DNA from: Pseudomonadota bacterium
GTDB taxonomy: Bacteria > Pseudomonadota > Gammaproteobacteria > Burkholderiales > Ferrovaceae
Length of the DNA: 64,000 bases
Assembly (NCBI GenBank): GCA_021805445.1
Contig: JAJZFH010000007.1
Coordinates: forward strand, 1 to 64,000
Reading direction: 5' to 3'
The position numbers were made by a program, and so were the translations under genes. Below, piece after piece: positions 9,142 to 17,292 of this stretch. Positions within the stretch are counted from its first letter, which is position 1; every line of letters begins with the position of its first letter. The notes under the pieces are model-generated. The model ran no database searches, was not told the DNA's origin, and saw only the letters and a program-made list of their open reading frames with translations.

Positions 9142-9243
9142 GCGAACTCCTGTTGAAAAAAAAACAATCACGAAATGAAATATCGCTACGTACTCCAGAC
9201 CATTATAATGGAATCCTTTGTAAAAATATGACAGGGATGAATT
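9142..9243. promoter_or_regulatory. Divergent glgC/glgB intergenic promoter region
   Basis: This 102-base AT-rich spacer separates divergent glgC and glgB. It contains a perfect 12-base palindrome, ccattataatgg, at 9200-9211, which presents TATAAT as a -10 hexamer on both strands. No good -35 hexamer at 16-18 bases is obvious on either side, so either the promoter is activator-dependent or the true -10 lies elsewhere. Transcription of both arms of the glycogen cluster should start here. Confidence 0.45.
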
Positions 9244-11427
9244 ATGGCTCCTCATTATAACGATAGTGCCCTGCAAAAAATTTTGCAGGGCCTCCATCAT
9301 GACCCATTTCATCCCTTGGGAATTCATGCCTCTGGTCATGGCAAGTGGCATTGGCGCTTATTCCTGCCTTACGCCCAGGAAGTTGAAATATGGACCGGGA
9401 GTCAATGGGAAGCAGCCCCTCGGGTTCATGACCAAGGCTTCTTTTGCTGGAAGGGGTCGATCTGCCCTCCCCGTCCCGGTCGCTATCGACGTCGTGAAGA
9501 TGGCATCGAAATGGAAACCCGGGATCCTTATACCTTTCCACCCCAATTGAGTGACCATGACCTGTACCTCTTCAGTGAAGGACGTCTTCTCCAGTTGCAC
9601 ACCATGCTGGGTGCCCAGTATGTCACTGTGGAGGGGGTATCGGGCGTTCGTTTCGCAGTTTGGGCGCCCAACGCCGAACGCGTGAGCGTGGTCGGACTCT
9701 TCAATCACTGGGATGGCCGTCATCATCCCATGCGGGTGCGGAGTCCCCATGGCGTGTGGGAATTATTCGTGCCCGACCTTGCTCCCGGAACGCTCTATAA
9801 ATTTGAGATCCGTAGCCGTCAGCACGGGTCCGTGCACCTCAAGACCGATCCCTGTGGACTCCAGTTCGAATCTCGTCCCGGAACGGCAGCCGTGGTAACG
9901 GGACCTTCTGCTCATCTCTGGAACGACAGCCCATGGATGTCTGAGCGAGCCCGAAAAGACTGGTTGCACGCGCCCATGAACATCTATGAAATCCATCTGG
10001 GTTCATGGCGGAAACCCTGGGATCGGGATTTTCATACGTTTGCTCAAATTGCCGACCAGTTGATCCCCTACGTCGTTGAGTTGGGTTATACGCATATTGA
10101 ACTACTTCCCATCAGCGAACATCCCCTGGATGAATCCTGGGGTTATCAGACCACCGGATATTTCGGCGTTACCCGTCGGTTCGGCTCACCGGACGATCTG
10201 CGCTATTTTATCGATCGATGTCATCAAGCAGGGATTGGCGTATTACTGGATTGGGTGCCCGGTCATTTTCCCAAGGATGACTTCGCCCTGGCTCGCTTCG
10301 ATGGCAGCGCACTTTATGAACACGAGGATCCCCGCCTGGGTGAACATCAGGATTGGGGAACCTACATCTTCAATTATGGGCGCAATGAAGTGCGCGGGTT
10401 TTTATTGGCCAATGCCCATTTCTGGTTGTCAGAGTTCCATTTTGATGGCTTACGCGTCGATGCGGTAGCTTCCATGCTCTATCTGGATTACTCTCGTGCT
10501 GCCGATGCCTGGATTCCCAACCGTTACGGTGGGCGAGAAAACCTGGAAGCCTTGGCTTTCCTGCGCGAAATGAATGAAATGGTCCACGGTCAGTTTCCCG
10601 GGGCCCTCACCCTGGCCGAGGAATCGACCTCCTGGCCCATGGTTTCTCGTCCGGTTTACGTGGGAGGACTGGGATTCTCCATGAAATGGAACATGGGCTG
10701 GATGAATGACACCTTGAGTTATTTTTCCAAGGATCCGGTTTACCGTCGTCACCACCAAAATGCATTGACCTTTGGGCAACTTTATGCCTATTCAGAGAAT
10801 TTTGTCTTGCCTTTTTCCCATGACGAGGTCGTACATGGAAAGAAATCCTTGCTGGACAAGATGCCTGGAGACTCCTGGCAACGTTTCGCCAACCTGCGTT
10901 TGCTGTTCCTGTATCAAATGACTTCGCCTGGCAAGAAACTCAACTTCATGGGCAATGAATTTGGTCACGGAGGGGAATGGCAGGTCAAAAGCGAATTGGA
11001 CTGGAAACTGCTGGAACGCCCCCAACATCAAGGGATACAGCGTTTAAGCCATGATCTCAACCATTATTACCGCCAACATCCGGCATTGTTTGAACTGGAT
11101 TTTGATCCCGCCGGTTTTGAGTGGGTGGACTGCAATGATCATGCTCAATCGGTCCTCAGTTTCTTGCGCAAGGCACGGGATGGCCGCACGCTGCTGATCA
11201 TTTTCAACTTCACGCCCATTCCCCGTCCCCACTATCGCGTAGGCACTCCTTGCGCAGGGGCCTGGCGCGAATGCGTGAACAGCGATTCCCATCATTATGG
11301 CGGAGGGAATCTGGGCAACCAGGGGCGACTGTGGACTGCACCCATTCCCTGGAACGGGTTCACCCAATCCCTGTCCCTGATGCTCCCTCCCCTGGGAGGT
11401 TTGATTCTTGAACCGCAAGCCCATTGA
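9244..11427 (+). CDS. glgB: 1,4-alpha-glucan branching enzyme (GH13)
   Basis: GlgB cuts alpha-1,4 chains and re-joins them as alpha-1,6 branches in glycogen. The 727-residue length and domain order match the long bacterial form: an N1 domain, a CBM48 domain (around FAVWAPNAERVSVVGLFNHW), the GH13 barrel and a C-terminal beta-domain. Catalytic residues computed from the codons are Asp406 (GLRVDAVAS), Glu459 (TLAEESTSWP) and Asp527 (FSHDEVVHGK), each one residue off the E. coli triad 405/458/526. The start ATG 9244 has an AGGGA site upstream. The next gene, pgi, starts 31 bases after the stop on the same strand. Confidence 0.97.
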   Translation: MAPHYNDSALQKILQGLHHDPFHPLGIHASGHGKWHWRLFLPYAQEVEIWTGSQWEAAPRVHDQGFFCWKGSICPPRPGRYRRREDGIEMETRDPYTFPPQLSDHDLYLFSEGRLLQLHTMLGAQYVTVEGVSGVRFAVWAPNAERVSVVGLFNHWDGRHHPMRVRSPHGVWELFVPDLAPGTLYKFEIRSRQHGSVHLKTDPCGLQFESRPGTAAVVTGPSAHLWNDSPWMSERARKDWLHAPMNIYEIHLGSWRKPWDRDFHTFAQIADQLIPYVVELGYTHIELLPISEHPLDESWGYQTTGYFGVTRRFGSPDDLRYFIDRCHQAGIGVLLDWVPGHFPKDDFALARFDGSALYEHEDPRLGEHQDWGTYIFNYGRNEVRGFLLANAHFWLSEFHFDGLRVDAVASMLYLDYSRAADAWIPNRYGGRENLEALAFLREMNEMVHGQFPGALTLAEESTSWPMVSRPVYVGGLGFSMKWNMGWMNDTLSYFSKDPVYRRHHQNALTFGQLYAYSENFVLPFSHDEVVHGKKSLLDKMPGDSWQRFANLRLLFLYQMTSPGKKLNFMGNEFGHGGEWQVKSELDWKLLERPQHQGIQRLSHDLNHYYRQHPALFELDFDPAGFEWVDCNDHAQSVLSFLRKARDGRTLLIIFNFTPIPRPHYRVGTPCAGAWRECVNSDSHHYGGGNLGNQGRLWTAPIPWNGFTQSLSLMLPPLGGLILEPQAH

Positions 11428-11458
11428 CCCCCTTTCCTTCATTCCTCGAGGAGAAAAA

Positions 11459-13117
11459 ATGTCCGCGTTGACGAATAGCCCTGTTTGGCAAACCTTGATA
11501 AAGCACCGTGCAACACTTGCGCCCCTCACCCTGCGTCAGTTATTTGCCGAAGATCCGGATCGCTTTGATCGATTCAGTGCCAGTGCCGGTCCCTTCTTTC
11601 TGGATTACTCAAAGAATCTTGTAACCTCCGAGACCCTGGATCTGCTCCTGAATCTGGCTCAGCAAGCCAATCTTCCGCAGAGCATCCAGAAAATGTTTGC
11701 GGGCGATCCCATCAACCGGACAGAACATCGGGCCGTACTTCATGTGGCCCTGCGCGCAGGACAAGAGGCTCCACCCCTGAAAGTGCAAGGACAGGACATC
11801 CGGGCCGAGGTGCAACAGGTTTTGAAACGCATGGAGATTTTCGTCAATCAAGTTCGTTCGGGGGAATGGCGCGGTTATGATGGACGCCCCATCACCGATG
11901 TGGTCAATATCGGAATTGGAGGCTCCGATCTGGGCCCGGCATCGGTCATGACCGCCCTTCCTGCCGATTGCACGGGTCCGCGTGTCCATTATGTCTCCAA
12001 TGTAGACGGGGCCCATTTGACCTACACCCTGAAATCCCTTAACCCCGCTCAAACCCTCTTCGTGGTGGCTTCCAAGACTTTCACCACCCAGGAAACCTTG
12101 CTCAATGCCCATTCTGCACGGAGTTGGTTCCTGGCTGCTGCGCAACATGAACAGCATATTGCACAACATTTCGTGGCCCTTTCGACGAATGAAGTCGAGG
12201 TACGCCGTTTTGGCATCGACCCTCGGCACATGTTCGGATTCTGGGACTGGGTCGGAGGACGCTATTCGCTGTGGTCGGCCATCGGACTTTCCATCGCATT
12301 GGGTATAGGAATGGATAAGTTCCTTGAATTATTGGCTGGGGCTCATGAAATGGACGAACATTTTCGGACCGCCCCGCTGTCCCGGAATCTGCCCGTTCTC
12401 ATGGGATTGATCGGCCTCTGGTATATCAATTTCTTTGGTGCTCAGACCCACGCCATTCTTCCCTACGATCAGGGGCTCGAACGTTTTGTCGCGCACATTC
12501 AACAAGTCAGCATGGAAAGTACGGGAAAATCCGTCACCCTGGAGGGAGAAACGGTGGATTACGCTACCGGAGCGGTGGTTTGGGGAGGGGCGGGAACCAA
12601 CGGGCAGCATGCCTACTACCAATTATTGCACCAGGGAACTCACCTGATTCCTGCCGACTTTCTTCTCCCGCTACGCAGTCGCGCCCCGCTGGGGGTACAT
12701 CACCGGGTATTGACGGCCAACGTTCTGGCGCAAAGTGAAGCCCTCATGCGCGGCAAGACCAAAGATGAAGCGCGTCAAGAATTGCTTGCCCAAGGCATGT
12801 CTGGAGAGGCTTTGGAAGCCCTGCTCCCTCACAAGGTCTTTCCTGGCAACCGTCCCAGCAATACCCTTCTTTTTGAGGAACTCACCACCCATACGCTGGG
12901 AGGCCTATTGGCATTGTATGAACACCGCACCTTCGTGCAAGGAACCCTCTGGAATATCAATACGTTCGATCAATGGGGGGTGGAATTGGGCAAACAGTTG
13001 GCACGTTCCATCGAACCCGAACTGTCGGAACAGGGAACGACTTCTGCGCATGACGGTTCCACCGGCGGTTTGATTTACCATATTCGGGACGCACTTTTCG
13101 GCTCATCCAGGGCCTAA
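11459..13117 (+). CDS. pgi: Glucose-6-phosphate isomerase (unusual active-site positions)
   Basis: The enzyme interconverts glucose-6-phosphate and fructose-6-phosphate and links glycogen to central metabolism. The product has 552 residues from ATG 11459, which has a GAGGAG site; the open frame begins earlier inside glgB. Family signatures are NIGIGGSDLGPASV, DWVGGRYSLWSAIG, GTNGQHAYYQLLHQG and FDQWGVELGKQLA with the conserved Lys. Oddity: the motif that reads WGEPGTNGQ in E. coli reads WGGAGTNGQ here, putting Gly377 where the catalytic Glu (E. coli 355) is expected, and the position of E. coli His386 aligns with Arg408. The rest of the fold is well conserved. It sits between glgB and glgA in one transcription unit. 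Confidence 0.93.
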   Translation: MSALTNSPVWQTLIKHRATLAPLTLRQLFAEDPDRFDRFSASAGPFFLDYSKNLVTSETLDLLLNLAQQANLPQSIQKMFAGDPINRTEHRAVLHVALRAGQEAPPLKVQGQDIRAEVQQVLKRMEIFVNQVRSGEWRGYDGRPITDVVNIGIGGSDLGPASVMTALPADCTGPRVHYVSNVDGAHLTYTLKSLNPAQTLFVVASKTFTTQETLLNAHSARSWFLAAAQHEQHIAQHFVALSTNEVEVRRFGIDPRHMFGFWDWVGGRYSLWSAIGLSIALGIGMDKFLELLAGAHEMDEHFRTAPLSRNLPVLMGLIGLWYINFFGAQTHAILPYDQGLERFVAHIQQVSMESTGKSVTLEGETVDYATGAVVWGGAGTNGQHAYYQLLHQGTHLIPADFLLPLRSRAPLGVHHRVLTANVLAQSEALMRGKTKDEARQELLAQGMSGEALEALLPHKVFPGNRPSNTLLFEELTTHTLGGLLALYEHRTFVQGTLWNINTFDQWGVELGKQLARSIEPELSEQGTTSAHDGSTGGLIYHIRDALFGSSRA

Positions 13118-13119
13118 TC

Positions 13120-14571
13120 ATGAATATTCTCTTTTTGACTTCCGAAATACATCCCCTGATCAAGACGGGAGGACTGGCAGATGTATCCCGCTCTCTTCCC
13201 TTGGCCTTGCACGCTCTGGACCATGAAGTACGTATCCTGTTACCCAATTACACGAGCGTGCAGTCGCAGTTGCCTGATGTACATTGCATTCTGGATCATT
13301 TTCCAGAGGGATTGCTTCCTGCGCCCGCGCGCTTGTTGGAGGCCACCTTACCAGATACCCCACTGACGCTCTGGATTCTGGATTGTCCGGAACTTTTTGA
13401 ACGCTCGGGGGGCCCTTACCAGAATGAAGAAGGGAATGATTGGCCGGATAATCCCGCTCGTTTTGGTGCCTTCTGCGCCGCTGGGGCCTGGCTGGCTCAA
13501 CAGGCGGGGTCGCGCCTGAACTGGGTCCCGGCTCTGGTTCACTGTAATGACTGGCAAACCGCCCTGACCCCAGTCCTGATGAAACTTTGGGATTGTCCGG
13601 TGCCCTCGGTACTCACCATTCACAATCTGGCTTTCCAAGGAAATTTTCCTGCCCACTGGTGTGCACCCCTGCATCTGCCCAGTTCCGAATTCCATATGGA
13701 AAGCCTCGAATTTCATGGTCAGTTGTCCTTTCTGAAGGCGGGTATCGTACACGCAGATCAGATCACCACCGTCAGTCCGCGTTATGCCCGAGAAATCCAG
13801 ACGCTCGAGATGGGCTGTGGAATGGATGGATTGCTGCGCCGACGTGCCTCCGATTTGAGCGGTATCCTGAATGGCATCGACGAATTATGGGACCCGGAGA
13901 CGGATGTTTTCCTTCCGGTTCATTACACGGCCCGAAAACTTCAGGGAAAAGCGCGACTCAAGAAACACCTACAGATGAAAATGGGGTTACCCATCCGTCC
14001 CGATGTCTTGTTAATCGGAATGGTCAGTCGTTTGACCTGGCAAAAAGGGATCGATCTGGTGCTCGATACTCTGGAGAACTGGCTCACGGACGAAGTTCAA
14101 GTCGTCGTATTAGGCAGTGGCGATGCCGAAGTAGAAAGACAGTTGGCCCACCGGAGCAGTCGCGCTCCCGAGCGAGTAAGGGTGATCCTGGGGTTCAATG
14201 AAGTTCGGTCACATGAAATCATTGCGGGGTCGGATCTGTTTTTGATGCCCTCTCGTTTTGAACCCTGTGGATTGGCACAGATGTACGCCATGACCTATGG
14301 GACCCTGCCCCTGGCCCATGCCACAGGGGGATTGGCGGATACCATCATCCCTTACCAGGCAGGGAGCCAATCCGTGGAAGGGACGGGCTTTCTTTTTGAA
14401 AATGCCGATCCCCAGGACTTTCATGGAGCCTTCACACAAGCCTTGGCCTGCTTCCACCGGAAGGAAGTATGGCGACAATTGATGCGCCACGCCATGGCAC
14501 GGGATTTCCGCTGGAACAAAGCGGCGCTGGAGTACCAAACGCTTTACCAGACTCTTTTATCCGCGCCTTGA
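13120..14571 (+). CDS. glgA: Glycogen synthase (ADP-glucose dependent, GT5)
   Basis: GlgA transfers glucose from ADP-glucose to the growing alpha-1,4 chain. The 483-residue product starts MNILFLTSEIHPLIKTGGLA; the KTGGLADV motif near residue 15 binds ADP-glucose. The GT-B C-terminal domain shows SRLTWQKGIDLVLD, VVLGSGDAEVE, and the catalytic region SRFEPCGLAQMYAMTYG followed by ATGGLADTI. The start lies 2 bases after the pgi stop, so it is probably translated by coupling; no strong ribosome site is seen. It is the last gene of the glgB-pgi-glgA unit and is convergent with glgP. Confidence 0.96.
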   Translation: MNILFLTSEIHPLIKTGGLADVSRSLPLALHALDHEVRILLPNYTSVQSQLPDVHCILDHFPEGLLPAPARLLEATLPDTPLTLWILDCPELFERSGGPYQNEEGNDWPDNPARFGAFCAAGAWLAQQAGSRLNWVPALVHCNDWQTALTPVLMKLWDCPVPSVLTIHNLAFQGNFPAHWCAPLHLPSSEFHMESLEFHGQLSFLKAGIVHADQITTVSPRYAREIQTLEMGCGMDGLLRRRASDLSGILNGIDELWDPETDVFLPVHYTARKLQGKARLKKHLQMKMGLPIRPDVLLIGMVSRLTWQKGIDLVLDTLENWLTDEVQVVVLGSGDAEVERQLAHRSSRAPERVRVILGFNEVRSHEIIAGSDLFLMPSRFEPCGLAQMYAMTYGTLPLAHATGGLADTIIPYQAGSQSVEGTGFLFENADPQDFHGAFTQALACFHRKEVWRQLMRHAMARDFRWNKAALEYQTLYQTLLSAP

Positions 14572-14573
14572 GC

Positions 14574-14593
14574 CCCCCCCTCTCGAGGGGGGG
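14574..14593. terminator. GC-only hairpin between convergent glgA and glgP
   Basis: A C-tract followed by ctctcgag and a G-tract forms an inverted repeat of up to 9 base pairs in the 27-base gap between the stops of glgA and glgP. There is no T-run on either side, so it is not a canonical intrinsic terminator. It could still stall or protect both transcripts. Confidence 0.4.
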
Positions 14594-14598
14594 ATGGA

Positions 14599-17172
14599 TC
14601 ACAACCAGGTCATCAGACCCAATTCAAAAGAATGAGTCAGACTTTCGTGGTAGGGGTAGACGCGGATTCGGTAGTCCAGTTGTCCGCATAATCCGGGTTG
14701 CAATTCCAGTGCAAAGAGATATTCCGTTCCTTCCCCCAAGGTCCCTCGGCTTTGGAACTGGAAAGGGGGAAGCACGGGAACACCACTGCGACTGATAGAA
14801 CGGTTGAGCAACAACTCCACACAGACATCTTTGGGCTCGAGTCCCTGTAGATCCACGGCCACCTCAATATTCATGGAACTGCCAAATTTGATCCGCTTGA
14901 TGGGTGAGTCCACCCGTCGAATGCGCACCCCGGTCCAGTGATGGCGGACTTTCTCCTTCCAATGGGCAACATCACGGGCCAACGCCGCATCATTTTCCAT
15001 AAAATGCTTTCCCTGTCCAGAAGCAGGGACATAGAAATGATCCAGGTACTCATCCAGCATCCGACCCGTATTGAAGTGAGTCAGAATGCTGACCATGGAG
15101 GCCTTGGATTTTGCCACCCAACCTGGAGAATAACCAAATTTGCCGCGGTCATAGTAAAGGGGAACCACTTGATCCTGAATGATTTCATAGAGCGTACGCG
15201 CATCTTCCCGGTTGCGTTGCGTCTCATCCAGATAGTCGGGAGCGGGGCGGATCGCCCACCCATTGTGACCATCGTAGCCCTCTCCCCACCAGCCATCCAG
15301 GACACTCAGATTGATGGTACCATTGACCCCCGCTTTCATGCCTGAAGTCCCGCTTGCCTCCAGAGGATAAATGGGGGTGTTGAGCCAGACATCCACACCA
15401 GCCACCAAACGGCGAGCCAGACCCATATCATAGTTTTCCAGGAGCAGGATTTTGTCTTGAAACTCGGGCATGCTGGCCACTTCATGAATGCGCCGAATCA
15501 TCCCTTGACCAGGCTCATCCGCAGGATGCGCTTTTCCTGCAAAAATAAAGACGACAGGACGTTCAGGGTCCAGAAGAATCTGGCGCAGCCAGTCCAAATC
15601 AGAAAAGAGCAAATCTGCACGCTTGTATGTGGCAAAACGGCGGGCAAAGCCGATGGTCAGGACATTGGGTTCATGGACATTGGCATATTTGAGAAGCCGT
15701 TCCATGTGCGCGTCATCCCCCAGATTACGTTGGTATTGGGAGGCAATCCGTTCGCGCACGGCATGGAGCATCTGTGACTTGAGCGATTGACGGACGCTCC
15801 AGTACAGATGATCCGGAATTTCCTGAATCCCCTTCCAGAAAGAACGGTCCGACAAACGAGCGCGCCATTCCGCACCGATGAAACGATCAAACAGTTCTCC
15901 CCATTCCCGTGCCAGGAAGGTGGGGACATGGACCGCATTGGTCACGTATCCCATGGGGTTTTCATGATGAGGAATCGCTGCCCAGAAGCCGGAACAGATA
16001 CGTGCCGATATCTCACGATGGATCCGCGAAACGCCATTTTGAAAACGGGATCCGCGCACTGCCAGCGCAGTCATGTTGAAGTCGCTATGCCCCACTCCGG
16101 GGTCATTGCCCAGATCCACCAATTGATTCAGGGGAATATTCAGATCGGAACACATGTGCCCAAAGTAGTGGGACACCATGTCGCGAGGAAAATGATCATG
16201 TCCGGCAGGAACGGGGGTATGGGTGGTAAATACGGTATTGCTGGCAACGGCTTCGATCGCCGTGGAAAAATCATAACCGGTCCGTTGGATCAGCGCACGG
16301 ATCCGTTCCAGGATCATGAAGGCGGCATGCCCTTCGTTGATGTGCCAGACTGTGGGCTGAATACCCATTTTCTCGAGTGCACGCGCGCCTCCCACCCCCA
16401 GGATGATTTCCTGTTCGATCCTGACCCTGCGATCGCCACCATAGAGTCGGTGGGTAATTTCACGGTCATCGGGATGGTTTTCCTCGAGGTCCGTATCCAT
16501 CAGGTAAATTTTGATGTTACCTACCCGCGCCCACCACACTTTGACCTGGACCGAGCGAACGCCAATGGTGACGCTGACTCGTACTTCCTTTCCTGCTTCA
16601 TCGAGGACTGCATGAACCGGCAATTCATCGATATCGGAGTCAAAATTGAGGGCCAGTTGACGTCCACTACGATCGATATTCTGCGTGAAATATCCCTGGC
16701 GATACAATAACCCCACGCCAACGAACGGCAGCCCCATATCGCTGGCAGCCTTGCAATGATCTCCCGCCAAAATCCCCAATCCTCCGGAATAAATGGGGAA
16801 ACTTTCATGAAATCCAAATTCGGCACAGAAGTAGGCCACCAGATTCCCTGGCGGCAACTTGTGTGGCTTGCGCAGCAATTCATTGTGGTAGGTATCGTAA
16901 GCAGAGAGCACACGATAGTAGGAACTCAGGAAAGCCTGATCTTCGGCAGCTTCGTTCAGGCGGTACTCATCCACCCGGCGCAGGAAACGGATGGGGTTGG
17001 ATCCCACCAATTCCCAGAGACGAGGATGCATCCGGGCAAACAGCGTACGACAGGATCGATCCCAACTGTACCAGAGGTTATAGGCCAATTCTTCCAGGCG
17101 ATTCAATTTTTCCGGAATGCGGGGACTGTTTTCTACGACAAAGCAGGTCCCGGGCAATTGATCGTTTTCCAT
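14599..17172 (-). CDS. glgP: Alpha-glucan phosphorylase (GT35, long N-terminal DUF3417 type)
   Basis: It releases glucose-1-phosphate from alpha-1,4-glucan ends using phosphate and pyridoxal phosphate. The 857-residue product begins with the DUF3417-type region (LNRLEELAYNLWYSWDRSCR) and continues with AYFCAEFGFHESFPIYSGGL, HINEGHAAFMILER, a TTHTPVPAGHDHF stretch and the cofactor segment EASGTSGMKAGVNGTINLS. It belongs to the shorter-core TIGR02094-like branch rather than the E. coli MalP/GlgP branch. The ATG at 17172 has AAGGATC just upstream. It is convergent with glgA and follows parC with a 120-base gap, so it probably has its own promoter. Confidence 0.94.
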   Translation of the reverse strand: MENDQLPGTCFVVENSPRIPEKLNRLEELAYNLWYSWDRSCRTLFARMHPRLWELVGSNPIRFLRRVDEYRLNEAAEDQAFLSSYYRVLSAYDTYHNELLRKPHKLPPGNLVAYFCAEFGFHESFPIYSGGLGILAGDHCKAASDMGLPFVGVGLLYRQGYFTQNIDRSGRQLALNFDSDIDELPVHAVLDEAGKEVRVSVTIGVRSVQVKVWWARVGNIKIYLMDTDLEENHPDDREITHRLYGGDRRVRIEQEIILGVGGARALEKMGIQPTVWHINEGHAAFMILERIRALIQRTGYDFSTAIEAVASNTVFTTHTPVPAGHDHFPRDMVSHYFGHMCSDLNIPLNQLVDLGNDPGVGHSDFNMTALAVRGSRFQNGVSRIHREISARICSGFWAAIPHHENPMGYVTNAVHVPTFLAREWGELFDRFIGAEWRARLSDRSFWKGIQEIPDHLYWSVRQSLKSQMLHAVRERIASQYQRNLGDDAHMERLLKYANVHEPNVLTIGFARRFATYKRADLLFSDLDWLRQILLDPERPVVFIFAGKAHPADEPGQGMIRRIHEVASMPEFQDKILLLENYDMGLARRLVAGVDVWLNTPIYPLEASGTSGMKAGVNGTINLSVLDGWWGEGYDGHNGWAIRPAPDYLDETQRNREDARTLYEIIQDQVVPLYYDRGKFGYSPGWVAKSKASMVSILTHFNTGRMLDEYLDHFYVPASGQGKHFMENDAALARDVAHWKEKVRHHWTGVRIRRVDSPIKRIKFGSSMNIEVAVDLQGLEPKDVCVELLLNRSISRSGVPVLPPFQFQSRGTLGEGTEYLFALELQPGLCGQLDYRIRVYPYHESLTHSFELGLMTWL

Positions 17173-17240
17173 AGGATCCTTAATGATTATTCATAGAGTT
17201 ATTCGGAAATATATAGCCAAAAACGGCCAGATCGTCCCCG

Positions 17241-17246
17241 ATTATA
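17241..17246 (-). promoter_or_regulatory. Candidate -10 element upstream of glgP
   Basis: Read on the minus strand, the parC-glgP spacer contains a perfect TATAAT here, about 70 bases before the glgP ATG. No convincing -35 lies 16-18 bases upstream. The remainder of the spacer is AT-rich and shows no terminator for parC. Confidence 0.3.
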
Positions 17247-17292
17247 GCCCGGATTGTTTTTTCATGGGCTGTGTGGGCCTCAAACAGACCAT

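Noticed and set aside
14573-14593. Canonical intrinsic terminator for glgA or glgP
   Set aside because: The inverted repeat is real, but neither strand has the T-run needed for a standard terminator, so it is listed only as a hairpin with modest confidence.
15787-16710. 307-codon plus-strand open frame opposite glgP
   Set aside because: Antisense to well-conserved catalytic parts of glgP, with no domain or start signal of its own.
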